Positions 41,740-49,623 of a stretch of 64,000 nucleotides of DNA are shown here, piece after piece. The number at the start of each line of letters is the position of its first letter. Within the stretch, counting starts at the first letter, position 1. The translations under genes were made by a program, and so were the position numbers. The DNA is from Nocardioides zeae. Its GTDB lineage: Bacteria > Actinomycetota > Actinomycetes > Propionibacteriales > Nocardioidaceae. The stretch is from positions 3,844,001-3,908,000 of the forward strand of contig NZ_JAUTAN010000001.1 of the NCBI RefSeq assembly GCF_030818655.1, given 5' to 3'. The notes beneath the pieces are model-generated. The model was not told where the DNA came from. It did no database searches and was given only the letters and a program-made list of their open reading frames with translations.

Positions 41740-42351
41740 GTGAGCACCCCGCCCGACACGGTTCCCCACTCGTTCGTGGAGAACGTGCTGGGCGTGCTCA
41801 CCGGCACCTTCCTCGTCTCCCTGGGGCTGCTGTTCCTCACGACCAGCGCGGCCGTCACCGGAGGCACGACCGGTCTGGCGCTGCTGCTGACCTACGCCGC
41901 GGGCCTGCCCTTCAGCGTCGTCCTCGTCGTGCTCAACGTGCCGTTCTTCGCCCTCGCCGCGGTGAAGATGGGCTGGGGGTTCGCGGCACGCAGCCTGCTC
42001 TGCGTCGTGCTGGTGAGCGGCTTCGCGGAGCTCCACCACCGCTTCGTCGACCTCGCCGACCTCGACCCCGTCTACGCCGCGATGGCGGGCAACCTCCTCG
42101 TCGGCATCGGGTTGCTCATCGTGTTCCGCCACGGCGCCAGCCTCGGCGGCTTCAACGTGGTCGCGCTCCTCGCGCAGGAGCGGCTCGGGTGGCGGGCGGG
42201 CCACGTGCAGATGGCGCTCGACGTCGGCGTCGTGCTCGGCGCGCTGGCCGTCGTCGATCCCGCCAACGTGCTCGTCTCGGCCGTGGGTGCGGCGCTGCTC
42301 AACCTCGTGCTCGCCCTCAACCACCGGCCGGGGCGCTACCTCGGCGCCTGA
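41740..42351 (+). CDS. YitT-family membrane protein
   Basis: 203 residues with five membrane segments. The start matches YitT proteins: FVENVLGVLTGTFLVSLGLLFLTTSAAVTGGTTGLALLL, then GLPFSVVLVVLNVPFFALA and GASLGGFNVVALLAQERLGWRAG. The usual C-terminal DUF2179 cytoplasmic domain is absent, so it is a membrane-only version. Function in the family is unproven; roles in small-molecule transport are suspected. GTG 41740 lies eight bases after TAGTGT, suggesting a leaderless message. Confidence 0.8.
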   Translation: MSTPPDTVPHSFVENVLGVLTGTFLVSLGLLFLTTSAAVTGGTTGLALLLTYAAGLPFSVVLVVLNVPFFALAAVKMGWGFAARSLLCVVLVSGFAELHHRFVDLADLDPVYAAMAGNLLVGIGLLIVFRHGASLGGFNVVALLAQERLGWRAGHVQMALDVGVVLGALAVVDPANVLVSAVGAALLNLVLALNHRPGRYLGA

Positions 42352-42375
42352 GGCGGTGCGACCTGTGCGACGGGC

Positions 42376-42918
42376 TCAGCAGCCGCTCCACGCGCCGCGG
42401 CCCTCGGCCTCCGCTCGGTCCTCCGCCGCGGCGTACCGGTCCAGGCGCTCGAACTCGTCCCGGAACACGTACGTCGCGACCCAGCCCGACGCGACCAGGC
42501 GCTCGCCCACGTCGGTGCCGTCGGGGCCCTCGACGTAGCGCAGCAGCCGGTCGTAGCGGTCCACGTCGTCCTGGGTGGGGTCGCCGACGAGGGTGACCGT
42601 GGTGCCCACCGGCAGCAGGTCGACGAGCACGTCGGTGGCCTCGGCGCCGCCGCACTCGGGGGTGCCGCGCACCTCGGGCGCGTCGAGGCCGAGCAGGCGC
42701 ACGCGACGCTCCTCGTCGGACCCCGCGGGCACCACCCGGATCGTGTCGCCGTCGACGACCGCGGTGACGACCGCGGTGCTGGACGCGCCGTCGCCGGGCT
42801 CGCCGCCGGGCTCGCTGTCGGGACCGCCGCGGGGATCGTCCTCCGCCCGGTTGCCGGTGAACCAGATCGCGCCCACCACCAGCAACGTCAGCAGGATCCC
42901 CACCACGCGTGTGCGCAC
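42376..42918 (-). CDS. Secreted or membrane-anchored SNase-like nuclease
   Basis: 180 residues. An N-terminal hydrophobic segment (VVGILLTLLVVGAIWF) and a Gly/Pro/Asp-rich linker precede a thermonuclease (SNase) OB-fold: VVDGDTIRVV, RVRLLGLDAPEVRG, and DRYDRLLRYVEG, which supply the Asp, Arg and Glu expected at the active site of staphylococcal nuclease relatives. Two Cys (PECGG and the terminal WSGC) could form a disulfide. It should act outside the membrane on DNA or RNA. GTG start at 42918. Convergent with the YitT gene. Confidence 0.82.
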   Translation of the reverse strand: MRTRVVGILLTLLVVGAIWFTGNRAEDDPRGGPDSEPGGEPGDGASSTAVVTAVVDGDTIRVVPAGSDEERRVRLLGLDAPEVRGTPECGGAEATDVLVDLLPVGTTVTLVGDPTQDDVDRYDRLLRYVEGPDGTDVGERLVASGWVATYVFRDEFERLDRYAAAEDRAEAEGRGAWSGC

Positions 42919-43039
42919 CCGCGCCCCCTCGTCACCGTCGGCGTGCGGCCGCCCCCGGAACGACCGTCGGCGGCGATCCTAGGGATCGCCGCCGACGGTT
43001 CTCGGGACGTGCGGTGCGCCGGTGGCGCGGGGCCGAGGC

Positions 43040-43672
43040 TCAGACGCGGCCGAAGGTGACGCTGGTGGTCCAGATCTTCTCGAGCTTGACGCGCTCGCCG
43101 GTGCCGGGGGCGTGCCAGACGTAGCCGTCGCCCGCGTAGATCGCCACGTGGTAGACGCGGCCGCCGCTGTAGAAGAAGACGAGGTCGCCGACGCGGGCCG
43201 ACTTCGTGCTGATGCGACCGACCGACTCGGCCATCTGGCGCGACGTGCGGGGCAGCGTCTTGCCGACCTTCTTGTAGACGTAGCCGACGTAGCCCGAGCA
43301 GTCGAAGCCCGTGCTGGGGCTGGTGCCGCCGTAGCGGTACTTGACGCCCTTGAGCGCGCGGGCCGCCTTGAGCACCTCGTAGTTGCGGATCTCGATCTGG
43401 CGCTCGTACTCGGCCCGCTGGGTCGAGGACCAGTGCGCGGGGTAGGCCTCGGCCGGCTGGGCCGTGCCGACGCTGAGCGCCGCGGTGGAGGCGACGGCCG
43501 CGAGGGCGAGACCGCCGGCGGTGGCGGCCCGGCGGAGGGTGGAGGTGCGACCGGGGGTGCGGACCGTCATGCGGGCGCGGCCGTGGGCGCGGTGGCGGGG
43601 GGTGCCGGGGATGGGAGAAGGAGCGTGTGCGGGGGTGCCCGGACGTGCGGGCACGCTGACATCAGCATGCAT
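43040..43672 (-). CDS. Secreted NlpC/P60 peptidoglycan hydrolase under a c-di-AMP riboswitch
   Basis: 210 residues from ATG 43672, with AAGGA upstream; an ATG at 43570 just before the signal peptide is an alternative. Signal region RRAATAGGLALAAVASTAAL ends near AEA (about residue 76). The NlpC/P60 domain has Cys125 in TGFDCSGYVGYVY, His175 in RVYHVAIYAGDG and His187, the catalytic triad of cell-wall gamma-D-Glu-diamino-acid endopeptidases. The riboswitch just upstream links its expression to cyclic di-AMP, as known for wall hydrolases and Rpf proteins in actinobacteria. Confidence 0.9.
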   Translation of the reverse strand: MHADVSVPARPGTPAHAPSPIPGTPRHRAHGRARMTVRTPGRTSTLRRAATAGGLALAAVASTAALSVGTAQPAEAYPAHWSSTQRAEYERQIEIRNYEVLKAARALKGVKYRYGGTSPSTGFDCSGYVGYVYKKVGKTLPRTSRQMAESVGRISTKSARVGDLVFFYSGGRVYHVAIYAGDGYVWHAPGTGERVKLEKIWTTSVTFGRV

Positions 43673-43684
43673 GGAGGGGATTCC

Positions 43685-43880
43685 TTGCGGCGACGCCTAC
43701 GAAAGATGACCTGTCGGGTTCGGGCTGCCGTTGCCCGGGCCGACCACCTCGCGGTGGGCGGACCTTCACCCCAAGCCGTTCCACCCTGCGGTGGAGCGGC
43801 GTGCTGCCTGGGTCTCCCGTGCTCACCACTCGCGCGTGCGCGATCTGGTTCTCCCCAAGCCGTGGTGAGCCTCGGCGCAG
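43685..43880 (-). ncRNA. ydaO/yuaA-type cyclic di-AMP riboswitch
   Basis: On the minus strand the leader contains two copies of ACGGCTTGGGG followed by AGAA or TGAA (43851-43863 and 43767-43780), a stem closed by CCACCGCGAGGTGG, the segment CCCGAACCCGACAGGTCA, and ends with CGTAGGCGTC (43691-43700). These are the recognisable conserved pieces of ydaO RNAs; the doubled GGGG-GAA parts fit the two-site pseudosymmetric fold. It ends 10-20 bases before the ribosome site of the NlpC/P60 gene. In known cases c-di-AMP binding switches the downstream gene off. The 5' limit is approximate. Confidence 0.85.
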
Positions 43881-44034
43881 CCTGGGCGGCCCCGTCGACC
43901 CCGACGAGGACTTTCGGCCGTCAACACTGGGGGCTGCCCGCCCGGTTGGCAAGAGGTTGAACTGTCTTTTATGTCACGGGTGTGAACGCGAAGGTGCGGG
44001 GCGGTAACGCCGATCGGAACTACCTTTGGTCCTC
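43881..44034. other. Divergent promoter region between riboswitch and mftF
   Basis: About 150 bases. TACCTT at 44021-44026 lies eight bases before the mftF GTG and can serve as its -10. On the other strand GTGACATAAAAGAC around 43965-43980 is the most A/T-rich part and may belong to the riboswitch promoter. No other structure is seen. Confidence 0.4.
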
Positions 44035-45450
44035 GTGAGCCTCCCGCCGCCGCCCGACCGTCCCGCGCTGCCGCCGGGCACGCGTGTGCTGCTCGACGCG
44101 GGCGTGCGCCGCTACGGGGCCCTCCTCGTGGGGGGCGCCCCGGTGCGGGCGGTCCGGCTCGGCGCGGGTGGCGCACGGTTGCTCGAGGGCGGCTCCTTCG
44201 TGCTCGACGGCACGCCCGGCCGCGCCGGGCTCGCGGCGCAGCTGGTGGGGGCCGGGCTCGCGGCGTACGTCGCGGACGCACCCCCGCCGGCCGGCGACGA
44301 CGTGCTCGTCGTCGTCCCCGCCCACGAGCGGGCCGACGGTGTCGAGCGGCTGCTCGGCGCCCTCGGCGGCGCGGTCCCGGTGCTCGTCGTCGACGACGCC
44401 TCGCCCGATCCCGGCCCCCTCGCCGCGACGGCGGCACGGCACGGCGCGGACGTGCTCCGGCTGCCGACGAACCTCGGACCGGCGGGTGCGCGGAACGCAG
44501 GCCTCGCGGAGGCGCGGCGGCGGGGCGCGACGTACGTGCTGTTCGTCGACTCCGACGTCGTCGTCACGGCGGAGGAGCTCCGGCGCCTGCGCGCTGCCTT
44601 CGTCGACCCCGGCCTCGCCGTGGTCGCGCCGCGGATCCGCGGTCTGGTGGAGACGGGGTCGGCGCTGACGCGGTACGAGGCCGTGGCCTCCTCCCTCGAC
44701 CGGGGTCCCCGCTCGGCGTTCGTGGCCCCCGGCACCGCCGTGGCCTACGTACCCTCCGCCGTGCTGCTCGCCCGGGTCGCGGCGCTGGGGGAGGGCTTCG
44801 CCGCCGACCTGCGGGTGGGGGAGGACGTCGACCTCGTGTGGCGGCTGGTGCGCGCGGGCTGGCGGGTGCGGTACGACGCGGGAGCCACCGCCCGCCACGA
44901 CCACCGGGTCGCCCTCGGGGCGTGGGCGCGGCGGCGGGCGGACTACGGCGGCAGCGCGGCGGTCCTGGCCGCCCGGCACGGCGACCTCGTCGCCCCCGCG
45001 GTCCTCGCCCCGCTCGGTGTCGCGCAGGTCGCGGCGCTCCTGCTGCAACGTCCGGTGCCGACCGTCCTGGCCGGGGGTGCGGGGGTCGTGGTGGCCGCGC
45101 GGCTCGCGGACCGGCTGGGTGGCGACGCCGATGCCCGGCGCACCGCGACGTCCCTCACGCTCCTCGCGACCTGGATGAACGTCGAGCAGGTCGCCGCGGG
45201 CCTGCTCCGCCACCACTGGCCCCTCACCGTGGTGGGGCTCGCGACGTCCCGCCGGGTACGACGCCTGGTGGCCGCCGCCGTCGTCGCCGACACCGCGGCG
45301 GGCTGGGTGCGGCAGCGGCCGGCGACCGACGTCGCGACGTACGCCGTGCTCCGTCGGCTCGACGACCTGGCCTACGGGTGGGGCGTCTGGCGTGGAGCGG
45401 TGAGCGAACGCTCGGTGCGTTCGCTCCTCCCGGCGTGGCGGAGGTCGTAG
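44035..45450 (+). CDS. mftF: Mycofactocin glycosyltransferase
   Basis: 471 residues. GT2 fold: VLVVVPAHERADGVERLL, VPVLVVDDASPD (first Asp pair), TNLGPAGARNAGLAEA, VLFVDSDVVVTAEEL (DxD-type), GEDVDLVWRLVRAGWRVRYD (ED motif) and a C-terminal membrane region. The ~90-residue N-terminal extension (TRVLLDAGVRRYGALLVGGAPVR) is typical of MftF, which adds beta-1,4-glucose units to premycofactocin. Chosen start GTG 44035, eight bases after TACCTT. It lies on the plus strand 3.4 kb from the end of the main mft operon, with unrelated genes between, an unusual split. The last codons contain a palindrome used by the next gene. Confidence 0.87.
   Translation: MSLPPPPDRPALPPGTRVLLDAGVRRYGALLVGGAPVRAVRLGAGGARLLEGGSFVLDGTPGRAGLAAQLVGAGLAAYVADAPPPAGDDVLVVVPAHERADGVERLLGALGGAVPVLVVDDASPDPGPLAATAARHGADVLRLPTNLGPAGARNAGLAEARRRGATYVLFVDSDVVVTAEELRRLRAAFVDPGLAVVAPRIRGLVETGSALTRYEAVASSLDRGPRSAFVAPGTAVAYVPSAVLLARVAALGEGFAADLRVGEDVDLVWRLVRAGWRVRYDAGATARHDHRVALGAWARRRADYGGSAAVLAARHGDLVAPAVLAPLGVAQVAALLLQRPVPTVLAGGAGVVVAARLADRLGGDADARRTATSLTLLATWMNVEQVAAGLLRHHWPLTVVGLATSRRVRRLVAAAVVADTAAGWVRQRPATDVATYAVLRRLDDLAYGWGVWRGAVSERSVRSLLPAWRRS
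45402..45426. promoter_or_regulatory. Operator palindrome before the TetR gene at 45.5 kb
   Basis: GAGCGAAC (45402-45409) and GTTCGCTC (45419-45426) form an inverted repeat with a nine-base centre, inside the end of mftF and 35 bases before the tetR start. Its CGAACGCTCG part recurs in the palindrome at 54555 before the acyl-CoA dehydrogenase gene, so one regulator may bind both. Confidence 0.6.
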
Positions 45451-45460
45451 GGTGCTCCGC

Positions 45461-46069
45461 ATGGTTGCGGAGCCGCTGGAGTGGCGGAAGTACGACGACG
45501 CCCAGCTGCCCCGGGTCCTCGAGGCGGCGCTCGAGGCGTTCGCCAAGCACGGGTACCACGGCACCTCCATCCGGGAGCTGGCCTCCACGGCCGGCCTGTC
45601 GGTGCCGGGGCTCTACCACCACTACCCGTCCAAGCAGGACATCCTCGTCGCCCTCCTCGAGGACGTCATGCGCGACCTCGTGCAGCGCACCGCCGCGGCG
45701 CTGGAGGAGGCCGGGGCATCCCCCGCAGCGCGCTTCGACGCCTGGGTCGAGTGCCTCCTGCGGTTCCACATGTTCCGCACGAAGCACGCGTTCGTGACCT
45801 CGAGCGAGCTGCGGAGCCTCGAGGGCGCCAACCGCGACCGGATCGTCGCGCTGCGCGACGAGCTCCAGGCGATGCTCGACAGCGCCGTCGAGGACGGTGC
45901 GGCCGACGGCACCTTCGCCACGCCGTACCCCAAGGCCGCGAGCCGCGGCGTCACGGTGCTCTGCATCGGGGTGTCGTCGTGGTACCGGCCCGACGGACCG
46001 CTGAGCCCCGAGGAGCTCGTGCACCGGCACCTCGTGCTCGCGCGCGGCGTCGTCAACGCGACGGAGTGA
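45461..46069 (+). CDS. TetR-family regulator, probably of acyl-CoA genes
   Basis: 202 residues. HTH: TSIRELASTAGLSVPGLYHHYPSKQDIL (about residues 32-58), followed by a ligand domain with DAWVECLLRFHMFRTKHAF and SSELRSLEG, similar to actinobacterial TetR regulators of fatty-acid or steroid degradation. ATG 45461 lies seven bases after TAGGGT, so a leaderless message is likely; no ribosome site is seen. The palindrome at 45402 suggests autoregulation, and the related site at 54555 suggests control of the ACAD/kinase operon. Confidence 0.85.
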   Translation: MVAEPLEWRKYDDAQLPRVLEAALEAFAKHGYHGTSIRELASTAGLSVPGLYHHYPSKQDILVALLEDVMRDLVQRTAAALEEAGASPAARFDAWVECLLRFHMFRTKHAFVTSSELRSLEGANRDRIVALRDELQAMLDSAVEDGAADGTFATPYPKAASRGVTVLCIGVSSWYRPDGPLSPEELVHRHLVLARGVVNATE

Positions 46070-46127
46070 CGCCCTCGGCGGTGGTCGCCTCTTCCGGTGT
46101 CGCCTCTTCCGGTGTCGCCCCTCCCGG

Positions 46128-46217
46128 TGTAACGCGGTGTCCGGGCTACTGCACACGTGGTCGACCACCGCAGGAGTAGCACCAACCCTTCCAAGGAAGC
46201 CCGGACACCGCGTTACA
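46128..46217. repeat. 90-bp palindromic element (copy 1)
   Basis: Ends are a perfect 20-base inverted repeat (TGTAACGCGGTGTCCGGGCT at 46128-46147 and its complement at 46198-46217). The 50-base centre contains GGTCGACCACCGCAGGAGTA and CACCAACCCTTCCA. A second copy in opposite orientation lies at 47438-47527; the two flank one gene. No transposase or clear target duplication is visible, so it resembles a MITE or REP-like element. Three GGTGTCGCC(T/C)CT-like repeats precede it. Confidence 0.85.
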
Positions 46218-46338
46218 CGGGTTGATGGACGCCGCCGACCGGCCCGCTGGCCCTCCCCAGGCGGGCCCCGGGGTACGTCTGTCCCCAGGCAGCGCGCCGT
46301 ACCGGTTGCTCGGTCCGCCGGTCGGTCACCGTGGGCGC

Positions 46339-47391
46339 ATGCATCCCCTCCTCGCGGCGACGGCCGCCACCCAGGGCGGCGTGTTCACCCGCGAGCAGGC
46401 GGCGGGGGTGGGTTACCGGACACCGGAGATCCGGACGCTCCTGCGGCCCGGCGGGGAGTGGGTGCGGGTGCGCCGGGGAGGGTACGTCGCCCGGCCCGCC
46501 TGGGAGGCCGCCGACGACGTGGGGCGGTGGCGCATGCGCGACCGCGCCGTCCACCTGACGATGAGGGCCCCGCACGTCCTCAGCCACGACTCGGCGGCGC
46601 GGGCGCTCGGCATCGACGTCGCGGTACCGCGCGAGCGGCTCGTCCACGTCACCCGGGGCAGGGTCAACGGCACACGCACCGAGCACGGGGTCAAGCACCA
46701 CGTCGCGCGCACCCCGCCCGGCGATCTCGCGCTCACCGACGGCGTCCCGCACCTCGGCGCCGCCCGCACTGCCGTCGACCTCGCCCGCGAGCACGGCTTG
46801 ACCACCGGCGTCGTCGCGATGGACCAGGTGCTGCGGCGCAACGTCACCATCGCCGACCTGCACGGTGAGGTCGCCGGCCAGCGGCACTGGCCAGGGGTGC
46901 ACGAGGCGCGTCGGGCGGTCGACCTGGCCGACGCCGGCGCAGAGAACGGCGGGGAGTCGATCGCTCGCCTGTTGGTCGTCGAGGCGCTCGGGCTGCGTCC
47001 GGTGACCCAGTTCCCGGTGCGGCTCGGCCGCGGTGTCATCTGGATCGACATGCTGGTCGGATGTCTGGCCATCGAGCTGGACGGCCGGGTGAAGTACCTG
47101 TCGGTCGCCGAGGGCGGCGTCGCCGTCGGGCCCGTGGCCGACGTTGTGATGGCGGAGAAGGGTCGGGAGGGCGGGCTGCAAGGGGTCGGCCTGGCGGTCC
47201 AGCGCCTCACGCCCGACGACTTCTGGGGCGTGCCGCGGAAGCGGGCGATGGCCCGGCTCCGCCAGCAGTACGCCGCAGCCGTCGCGTCGTTCGGAGCGAC
47301 GACCCCGACGGCCCTGCTGGAAGCGGCGCGGCAGATGGAGGGGCTGCGCAGCGAGCGCCTGCGCGACCGGCGCCTCGGCGTCGCGAGCTGA
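46339..47391 (+). CDS. Nuclease-like protein with AbiEi-type N-terminal wHTH and Vsr/DUF559-like C-terminal domain
   Basis: 350 residues. The N terminus (ATQGGVFTREQAAGVGYRTPEIRTLLRPGGEWVRVRRGGYVA) is the winged-helix/AbiEi-antitoxin-like start widespread in actinobacterial proteins. The C-terminal part has GGESIARLLVVEALGL, PVTQFPVRL, VIWIDMLVGCLAIELDGRVKY, an E-x(n)-D-x(n)-E-x-D-G-K pattern like Vsr/DUF559 nucleases. No toxin partner lies next to it. It is enclosed by two inverted 90-bp elements, so it may be a small mobile or cargo unit. Role unproven. Start ATG 46339 has no clear ribosome site. Confidence 0.7.
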   Translation: MHPLLAATAATQGGVFTREQAAGVGYRTPEIRTLLRPGGEWVRVRRGGYVARPAWEAADDVGRWRMRDRAVHLTMRAPHVLSHDSAARALGIDVAVPRERLVHVTRGRVNGTRTEHGVKHHVARTPPGDLALTDGVPHLGAARTAVDLAREHGLTTGVVAMDQVLRRNVTIADLHGEVAGQRHWPGVHEARRAVDLADAGAENGGESIARLLVVEALGLRPVTQFPVRLGRGVIWIDMLVGCLAIELDGRVKYLSVAEGGVAVGPVADVVMAEKGREGGLQGVGLAVQRLTPDDFWGVPRKRAMARLRQQYAAAVASFGATTPTALLEAARQMEGLRSERLRDRRLGVAS

Positions 47392-47437
47392 CGGGTCGTC
47401 TTCGGTGTGGGGGGGTGGGGTGGCTCGTCCTCGCCGT

Positions 47438-47527
47438 TGTAACGCGGTGTCCGGGCGTCCATGGAAGGGTTGGTGCGTCCTGTGCGGTGGTCGACTACTG
47501 CTCCAGTAGCCCGGACACCGCGTTACA
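47438..47527. repeat. 90-bp palindromic element (copy 2, inverted)
   Basis: Begins with TGTAACGCGGTGTCCGGGC and ends with its complement. Reversed, it matches copy 1 at 46128 along most of its length, including the internal GTCGACCACCGCA and CACCAACCCTTCCA segments, with differences concentrated in two short stretches. Length is exactly the same. Confidence 0.85.
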
Positions 47528-47632
47528 CGCAGTCCCACTCACCAGCCGGGGGCGAGGCCGGAGCGGGGCGCGACGACGGGACCTGGGCGTGGGCCGAGCG
47601 AACCCTCTGCCGGGGTGTCCGACGCGCGGTGG

Positions 47633-48055
47633 TCAGGCGACCGTCGACCACCAGTAGACGGGCGCGATGCCGCGCACCTCGCCGTCGGCGTCGCGGAGCA
47701 CGTCGATCTCGCTGTGGAACCGCTCGCCCGTGGCGAGCTCCCCACGGAACGTGACGAGGGCCGTGCCGTCGTCCTGGAGGTCGACCTGGGTGGCGACATC
47801 GCCGGTCGGGCCGGCAGGCGCGCCGTCGAGGGTGCGCTCGCACAACGACTTGGAGGCGGACAGCTCGCAGACCTCGTCGGGCGGCAGCGCGAGCAGCTCC
47901 TCGACCCACGCCTCGGTCTCCGCCACGGTGAGGGGGTGGGGCGGCGCGGGCTTCGCGACGGCCGAGATCCCAGCGCTCGCCGCGAGGCCCCCGCCCGCGA
48001 TCGCCAGCACGGCGGCGCCGAGCGCCAGGGTCCGTCGGATCGGGAACGTCGTCAT
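47633..48055 (-). CDS. Small secreted protein of unknown function
   Basis: 140 residues. A signal peptide (RRTLALGAAVLAIAGGGLAAS, with a twin-arginine-like start) is followed by a short mature domain with two Cys about ten residues apart (VCELSASKSLCER), probably a disulfide, and beta strands TQVDLQDDGTALVTF and HSEIDVLRDADGEV ending in an aromatic VYWWSTVA tail. I recognise no family. ATG 48055. It stands alone between the 90-bp element and the next gene; the 230-base gap to 48290 shows no clear structure. Confidence 0.6.
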   Translation of the reverse strand: MTTFPIRRTLALGAAVLAIAGGGLAASAGISAVAKPAPPHPLTVAETEAWVEELLALPPDEVCELSASKSLCERTLDGAPAGPTGDVATQVDLQDDGTALVTFRGELATGERFHSEIDVLRDADGEVRGIAPVYWWSTVA

Positions 48056-48289
48056 GATGCTGATTGTGGGGCGCGCCGCGCGTTCCCCGCTGGAGTTCTG
48101 CGGAACGGATGCGGGCCGACGGAACCTCCGGCTGCACCCGTTCCGCAGGAGGTGGCCGGGCGCCCCGCCCGCCGCCGGAAATCGGTGGCGGCGTCACCAC
48201 CGCCGGTGCATGCTGATCCACTCGGCCGACGGCGCCGGGGGGTGGTGCGAGGCCGACTCGCGACGGCCGTTCCGGCCCGGAGGCCCACG

Positions 48290-48889
48290 ATGGTCTACCT
48301 GCAGTTCTTCAGTGACTACACCGAGCACCCGCTGTGGCTGCGCGGACCCACCTGGGACGACGCCGGGCACGCCGACGCCGACGAGCTCGGGCTGAGCGGT
48401 CCCCTGCAGGAGGACCTCGCCGACTGGTGCAGGCGCGACGACGGTGACGATGAGATGCGGGACGGGTTGCTCGGCCACCTGGTGCGCGCGCTCGGCCTCG
48501 CGCGCCAGGTCCAGCTCGAGCTGGGCGGGGACCACGAGGTGTGGCGGTGCGAGCCGGGGCGGCACGCGCTGCTGCTGGCCCTGCCGGGCGAGGGCGCGGA
48601 TCTCCTCCGGATGGAGGCTGGCCGGCCCGTGCGGTTCCCGATCCGGACCCTCGCCGTTTCGGTCCCGACCCGTCGCCGCATCCACCGGTGGCGCGCGCAG
48701 CGCCGTCACGCGGACGGCCTGCCGGGCGACGCGTCGTGGCGCGCGGAGGGCCTGTCGATCGCGGCGGCGATCCAGGAGGAGGTGGGTCTCGACGCGGTGG
48801 TGGGCTACCTCGGTGGCCGGACGGAGGAGCCGCCGCGGGCCCCGGTCCCACCCGAGCTCCGGGGAGGACGGTGGCGCGCCTGGCGCTAG
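48290..48889 (+). CDS. Conserved-looking hypothetical protein
   Basis: 199 residues starting MVYLQFFSDYTEHPLWLRGP, with GGAGG ten bases before the ATG. The sequence is acidic in the first third (DDAGHADADELGLSGPLQEDLADW) and basic in the middle (VPTRRRIHRWRAQRRHAD). No signal peptide or membrane segment and no motif I can name. The ending overlaps the convergent SDR gene by four bases. Composition and ribosome site support it as a real gene; function unknown. Confidence 0.55.
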   Translation: MVYLQFFSDYTEHPLWLRGPTWDDAGHADADELGLSGPLQEDLADWCRRDDGDDEMRDGLLGHLVRALGLARQVQLELGGDHEVWRCEPGRHALLLALPGEGADLLRMEAGRPVRFPIRTLAVSVPTRRRIHRWRAQRRHADGLPGDASWRAEGLSIAAAIQEEVGLDAVVGYLGGRTEEPPRAPVPPELRGGRWRAWR

Positions 48890-49623
48890 ATCCCGAAACC
48901 CCCGTCGGCGTTGACGACCGACCCGTGGAGCGCGGCTCCGGCCGGCGAGCAGCAGAGCGCGACGACGTCGGCGACCTCGGCCGGCTCGAGCGCCCGGCGG
49001 AGGCCCTGGTGGCGGGCGAGCTCGTCGATGCCGTCCTCGCCCGCGAGGCCGTAGAGGGCCGCGGTCGCCTCGAGCATGGGCGTCCGCGTGGCGCCGGGCG
49101 ACACGGCGACGGCCACGACGCCCGTGCCGGCGAGGTCCGCGGCGAGGCCGCGCACGATCCCGACGACCGCGTGCTTCACGGCCGTGTAGGCCGCCAGCCC
49201 GAACAGCCCGTGCTCGCCCGCGGCCGACGCGATGCCGACGAAGCGCGCGAGGTGGGGCTCGGGCGAGGCGAGCAGGTGGGGGACCGTCGCGGCGGCGGTC
49301 GTCCAGACGCCCTTGGCGTCCACCTCCCACAGCTCGTCGAGCACGCTGTCGGGGGTGGCCCAGAGCGGGCTGCCGCCGCCGACGACGGCCGCCGCGGCGA
49401 CGACCGCGTCGAGGCGGCCCCGGCGGGCCACGACGTCCGCAGCCAGCTCGCGCAGCGCCGTACCGTCCCGCACGTCGACGAGGTGCCACTCCGCGCAGGG
49501 CGCGGCGACGGGGGCGACGTCGACACCGACCACGTCGTAGCCGTCACGGGCGAGCGCGGCGAGGACCGCCGTGCCCAGCCCTCCGGCGGCGCCGGTGACG
49601 AGGGCGACGCGGCGGTCGCTCAC
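48886..49623 (-). CDS. Mycofactocin-associated short-chain dehydrogenase
   Basis: 245 residues, classical SDR: cofactor loop ALVTGAAGGLGTAV, DVR segment, NAG-equivalent VVAAAAVVGG, catalytic Ser in GIASAAGEHGLFG and Tyr/Lys in AYTAVKHAVVG, then SPGATRTPM. SDRs encoded with mft genes often carry tightly bound NAD(P) that is recycled through mycofactocin. GTG at 49623 overlaps the mftE stop (GTGA), so it is the last gene of the mft operon. No mftG-type GMC oxidoreductase is in the window. Its alcohol substrate is unknown. Confidence 0.82.
   Translation of the reverse strand: MSDRRVALVTGAAGGLGTAVLAALARDGYDVVGVDVAPVAAPCAEWHLVDVRDGTALRELAADVVARRGRLDAVVAAAAVVGGGSPLWATPDSVLDELWEVDAKGVWTTAAATVPHLLASPEPHLARFVGIASAAGEHGLFGLAAYTAVKHAVVGIVRGLAADLAGTGVVAVAVSPGATRTPMLEATAALYGLAGEDGIDELARHQGLRRALEPAEVADVVALCCSPAGAALHGSVVNADGGFGI

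Noticed and set aside
46339..47391. A type IV toxin-antitoxin pair
   Set aside because: Only an AbiEi-like N-terminal wHTH is present; no AbiEii-like nucleotidyltransferase toxin gene lies beside it.
46128..47527. The two 90-bp elements as ends of an insertion sequence
   Set aside because: The enclosed gene is not a transposase, each element is itself a closed palindrome, and no matching target duplication is visible.
48056..48289. A small gene between the secreted protein and the 199-residue protein
   Set aside because: Open frames there lack a ribosome site and have shadow-like composition.
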